DNA from: Firmicutes bacterium CAG:345 | GTDB taxonomy: Bacteria > Bacillota_I > Bacilli_A > RFN20 > CAG-288 | Length of the DNA: 15,523 nucleotides | NCBI GenBank assembly: GCA_000433315.1 | Contig: FR893385.1 | Span: 1 to 15,523, forward strand | Reading direction: 5' to 3' | In this document: piece by piece, positions 14,248-15,523 of the stretch | Position numbering within the stretch: position 1 is the first letter of the stretch | How the letters are laid out: the number at the start of each line of letters is the position of its first letter | Made by a program: the position numbers and the translations under genes | Notes under the pieces: model-generated | What the model was told of the DNA's origin: nothing | What the model saw: only the letters and a program-made list of their open reading frames with translations | Databases searched by the model: none

Positions 14248-14595
14248 GTGAAAGAAGAAAAAGATATTAAAATTGTTGGAATGATGATAAATATGTATTG
14301 CCATGGAAAACATCATACAGCAAAAAATGAAATGTGTGAACAATGTTCAAACTTATATAATTTTGTTAAATTAAAAAGAGAAAATTGTCCTTATGGAGAT
14401 AGTAAAGATTATTGTTCGCAATGCAAAATACATTGTTATCAATCAGATTCTATAATGCGTCAACAAATTAAAGATGTTATGCGTTATGCTGCTCCTCGGA
14501 TGATGTTTACTCATCCGATTCTATCGTTTTCTCATTTAAAATCTACAATCAAAGGTAAAAGAAAAAAGAAAAAGGAGACAAAAAATGCTCGATAA
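14248..14595 (+). CDS. ygbA: YgbA family (nitrous oxide-stimulated promoter family) cysteine-rich protein
   Basis: A 115-residue cytoplasmic protein matching the YgbA family, whose E. coli member is induced by nitric oxide through NsrR. The order of conserved elements fits: MINMYCHGKHH, MCEQCSNLYNF, ENCPYG, YCSQCKIHCYQ, then MRYAAPRMMFTHPILSFSHL. The clustered Cys and His residues could hold iron or zinc. The C-terminus is a Lys-rich tail. The start is GTG 14248, with only a weak AAAAAGATG before it; ATG 14281 would trim 11 residues and lose part of the family's N-terminus, so GTG is preferred but not certain. It overlaps the next gene by 11 bases. The biochemical function of the family is not established. 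Confidence 0.85.
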   Translation: MKEEKDIKIVGMMINMYCHGKHHTAKNEMCEQCSNLYNFVKLKRENCPYGDSKDYCSQCKIHCYQSDSIMRQQIKDVMRYAAPRMMFTHPILSFSHLKSTIKGKRKKKKETKNAR

Positions 14596-15523
14596 AGATT
14601 TATTCAAATTACTAGGTAAAAACAAAAAATATATCTTTTTTGTTGTAGGATTAATGATCATCGGTCTTTTTGCTAACATTTCATTTACTTTCAGTATTTG
14701 CTATGCTTTAGAAATTATTATTGATAAAAAAGAACTTGTTACTCTTATCAACCCTTTAGTAATTGCTATGATTGCCATCATAATAAGATATATTACTTCG
14801 AGAATTACTGGTGAAATAAAAGATAAACTAGGAAGAAATGTCAAAAAACAATTAAGAGAAAAAATATATGATAAAGTTTTAACTCTTGGCCCCAAATTTT
14901 CCGATGATGTTTCCATCGCCGGTCTAACTCAAGTTTCAATGGAAGGTATAGAACAGCTTGACCTTTATTATTCTAATTACTTACCTCAATTTTTTTATGC
15001 GATGATTGCTCCTTTCATTCTATTTTTTGTCACTGTATTTTTATCATGGCAACCTGCTGTCAGTCTAATATGCTTAGTTCCAATGATTCCTATTTCTATT
15101 GTTGCAGTATCAAAATATGCAAAGAAAATTTTTGCAAAATACTGGGGAAAATACACTTCTATGGGAGATGCTTTTTTAGATGCTACTCAAGGTTTAAAAG
15201 ACTTAAAAATATTTAAAGCTGATAAAAAAAGACAAGAAATCATGAATGAATCAGCCGAAGAATTTAGAAAGATAACCATGAAAGTTCTAGTAATGCAACT
15301 TGCCTCTTCAACAATTATGGATACCGTTGCTTATGGTGGAGCCGGGCTTGGAATCGCTTTAACTATTCTTGGACTTATAAACAATTGGATAAACCCAATA
15401 GGAAATATGGTTAGTGTTGCCCCAATTGCCTTATTTATTATTTTAGTTTCCGTTGATTTCTTTTTACCCATGCGTCAATTTGGCAGTGCTTTTCATGTAG
15501 GAATGAATGGAGCTTCAGCAGGA
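14585..15523 (+). CDS. cydD: CydD-like ABC exporter, membrane half (cut by window end)
   Basis: Partial: 313 codons are visible and the frame is still open at the window edge. AAGGAG (14571-14576) sits eight bases before ATG 14585, and the start overlaps the 3' end of ygbA. The visible part is the transmembrane domain of a type IV-fold ABC exporter with about five or six hydrophobic helices. Diagnostic CydD features include ATQGLKDLKIFKADKK, the EFRKITMKVLVMQLASSTIMD segment and DFFLPMRQFGSAFHVGMNGASAG, which closely follow the CydD pattern (FLPLRQLG...). The nucleotide-binding domain must lie beyond 15523. CydDC exports cysteine or glutathione and is needed to assemble cytochrome bd oxidase. 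A general ABC exporter cannot be fully excluded until the rest is seen. Confidence 0.82.
   Translation, partial: MLDKDLFKLLGKNKKYIFFVVGLMIIGLFANISFTFSICYALEIIIDKKELVTLINPLVIAMIAIIIRYITSRITGEIKDKLGRNVKKQLREKIYDKVLTLGPKFSDDVSIAGLTQVSMEGIEQLDLYYSNYLPQFFYAMIAPFILFFVTVFLSWQPAVSLICLVPMIPISIVAVSKYAKKIFAKYWGKYTSMGDAFLDATQGLKDLKIFKADKKRQEIMNESAEEFRKITMKVLVMQLASSTIMDTVAYGGAGLGIALTILGLINNWINPIGNMVSVAPIALFIILVSVDFFLPMRQFGSAFHVGMNGASAG

Noticed and set aside
80..15523. TGA read as tryptophan (Mollicutes code)
   Set aside because: All genes use TGG for tryptophan, none has an internal TGA, and every complete gene ends in TAA or TAG.
1..15523. CRISPR array, tRNA, rRNA or insertion sequence
   Set aside because: I looked for regularly spaced repeats, tRNA cloverleaf patterns and transposase genes and saw none.

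Overview
The window comes from a very AT-rich, low-GC Gram-positive-type bacterium (Firmicutes/Bacilli or a walled relative of the Mollicutes). The signs are AAGGAG-type ribosome sites, two lipoproteins with long serine linkers, a CdaA-type diadenylate cyclase, and a type IV pilus set with no outer-membrane secretin. The standard code fits: tryptophan is TGG, no TGA lies inside a gene, and every complete gene ends in TAA or TAG.

Layout. 1-1300 (-): a secreted Ig-like lipoprotein with a hairpin terminator at the window edge. 1454-2896 (+): a MATE efflux pump, divergent from it. 2897-3207: a hairpin-filled gap between convergent genes. 3208-4263 (-): an SGNH/GDSL hydrolase lipoprotein with a cre-like site in front of it. 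4319-4819 (-): a flavodoxin-like protein. 5141-5767 (+): a four-helix membrane protein that I do not recognise. 5768-6291: a 524-base gap with a promoter and at least six stems, read as a structured RNA or long leader of the pilin gene. 6292-12964 (+): the pilus cluster (major pilin, terminator, pseudopilin, PilM-like/prepilin fusion, PilX/GspK-like pilin, prepilin peptidase, PilC, PilB). 13152-13967 (+): CdaA, alone between promoter and terminator. 14248-15523 (+): a YgbA-family protein overlapping the start of a CydD-like ABC exporter cut by the window edge.

How the pilus genes work together. PilB (ATPase) and PilC (platform) would assemble pilins processed by PilD. The major pilin has its own strong terminator, and the rest of the set restarts from a good promoter whose predicted start point is the ATG itself, so that mRNA is probably leaderless. 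There is no PilT, PilN or PilO. The only PilM-like sequence is the first 300 residues of a protein whose remainder begins with a textbook class III prepilin signal. That fusion and the structured RNA before the pilin gene are the two most unusual things here.
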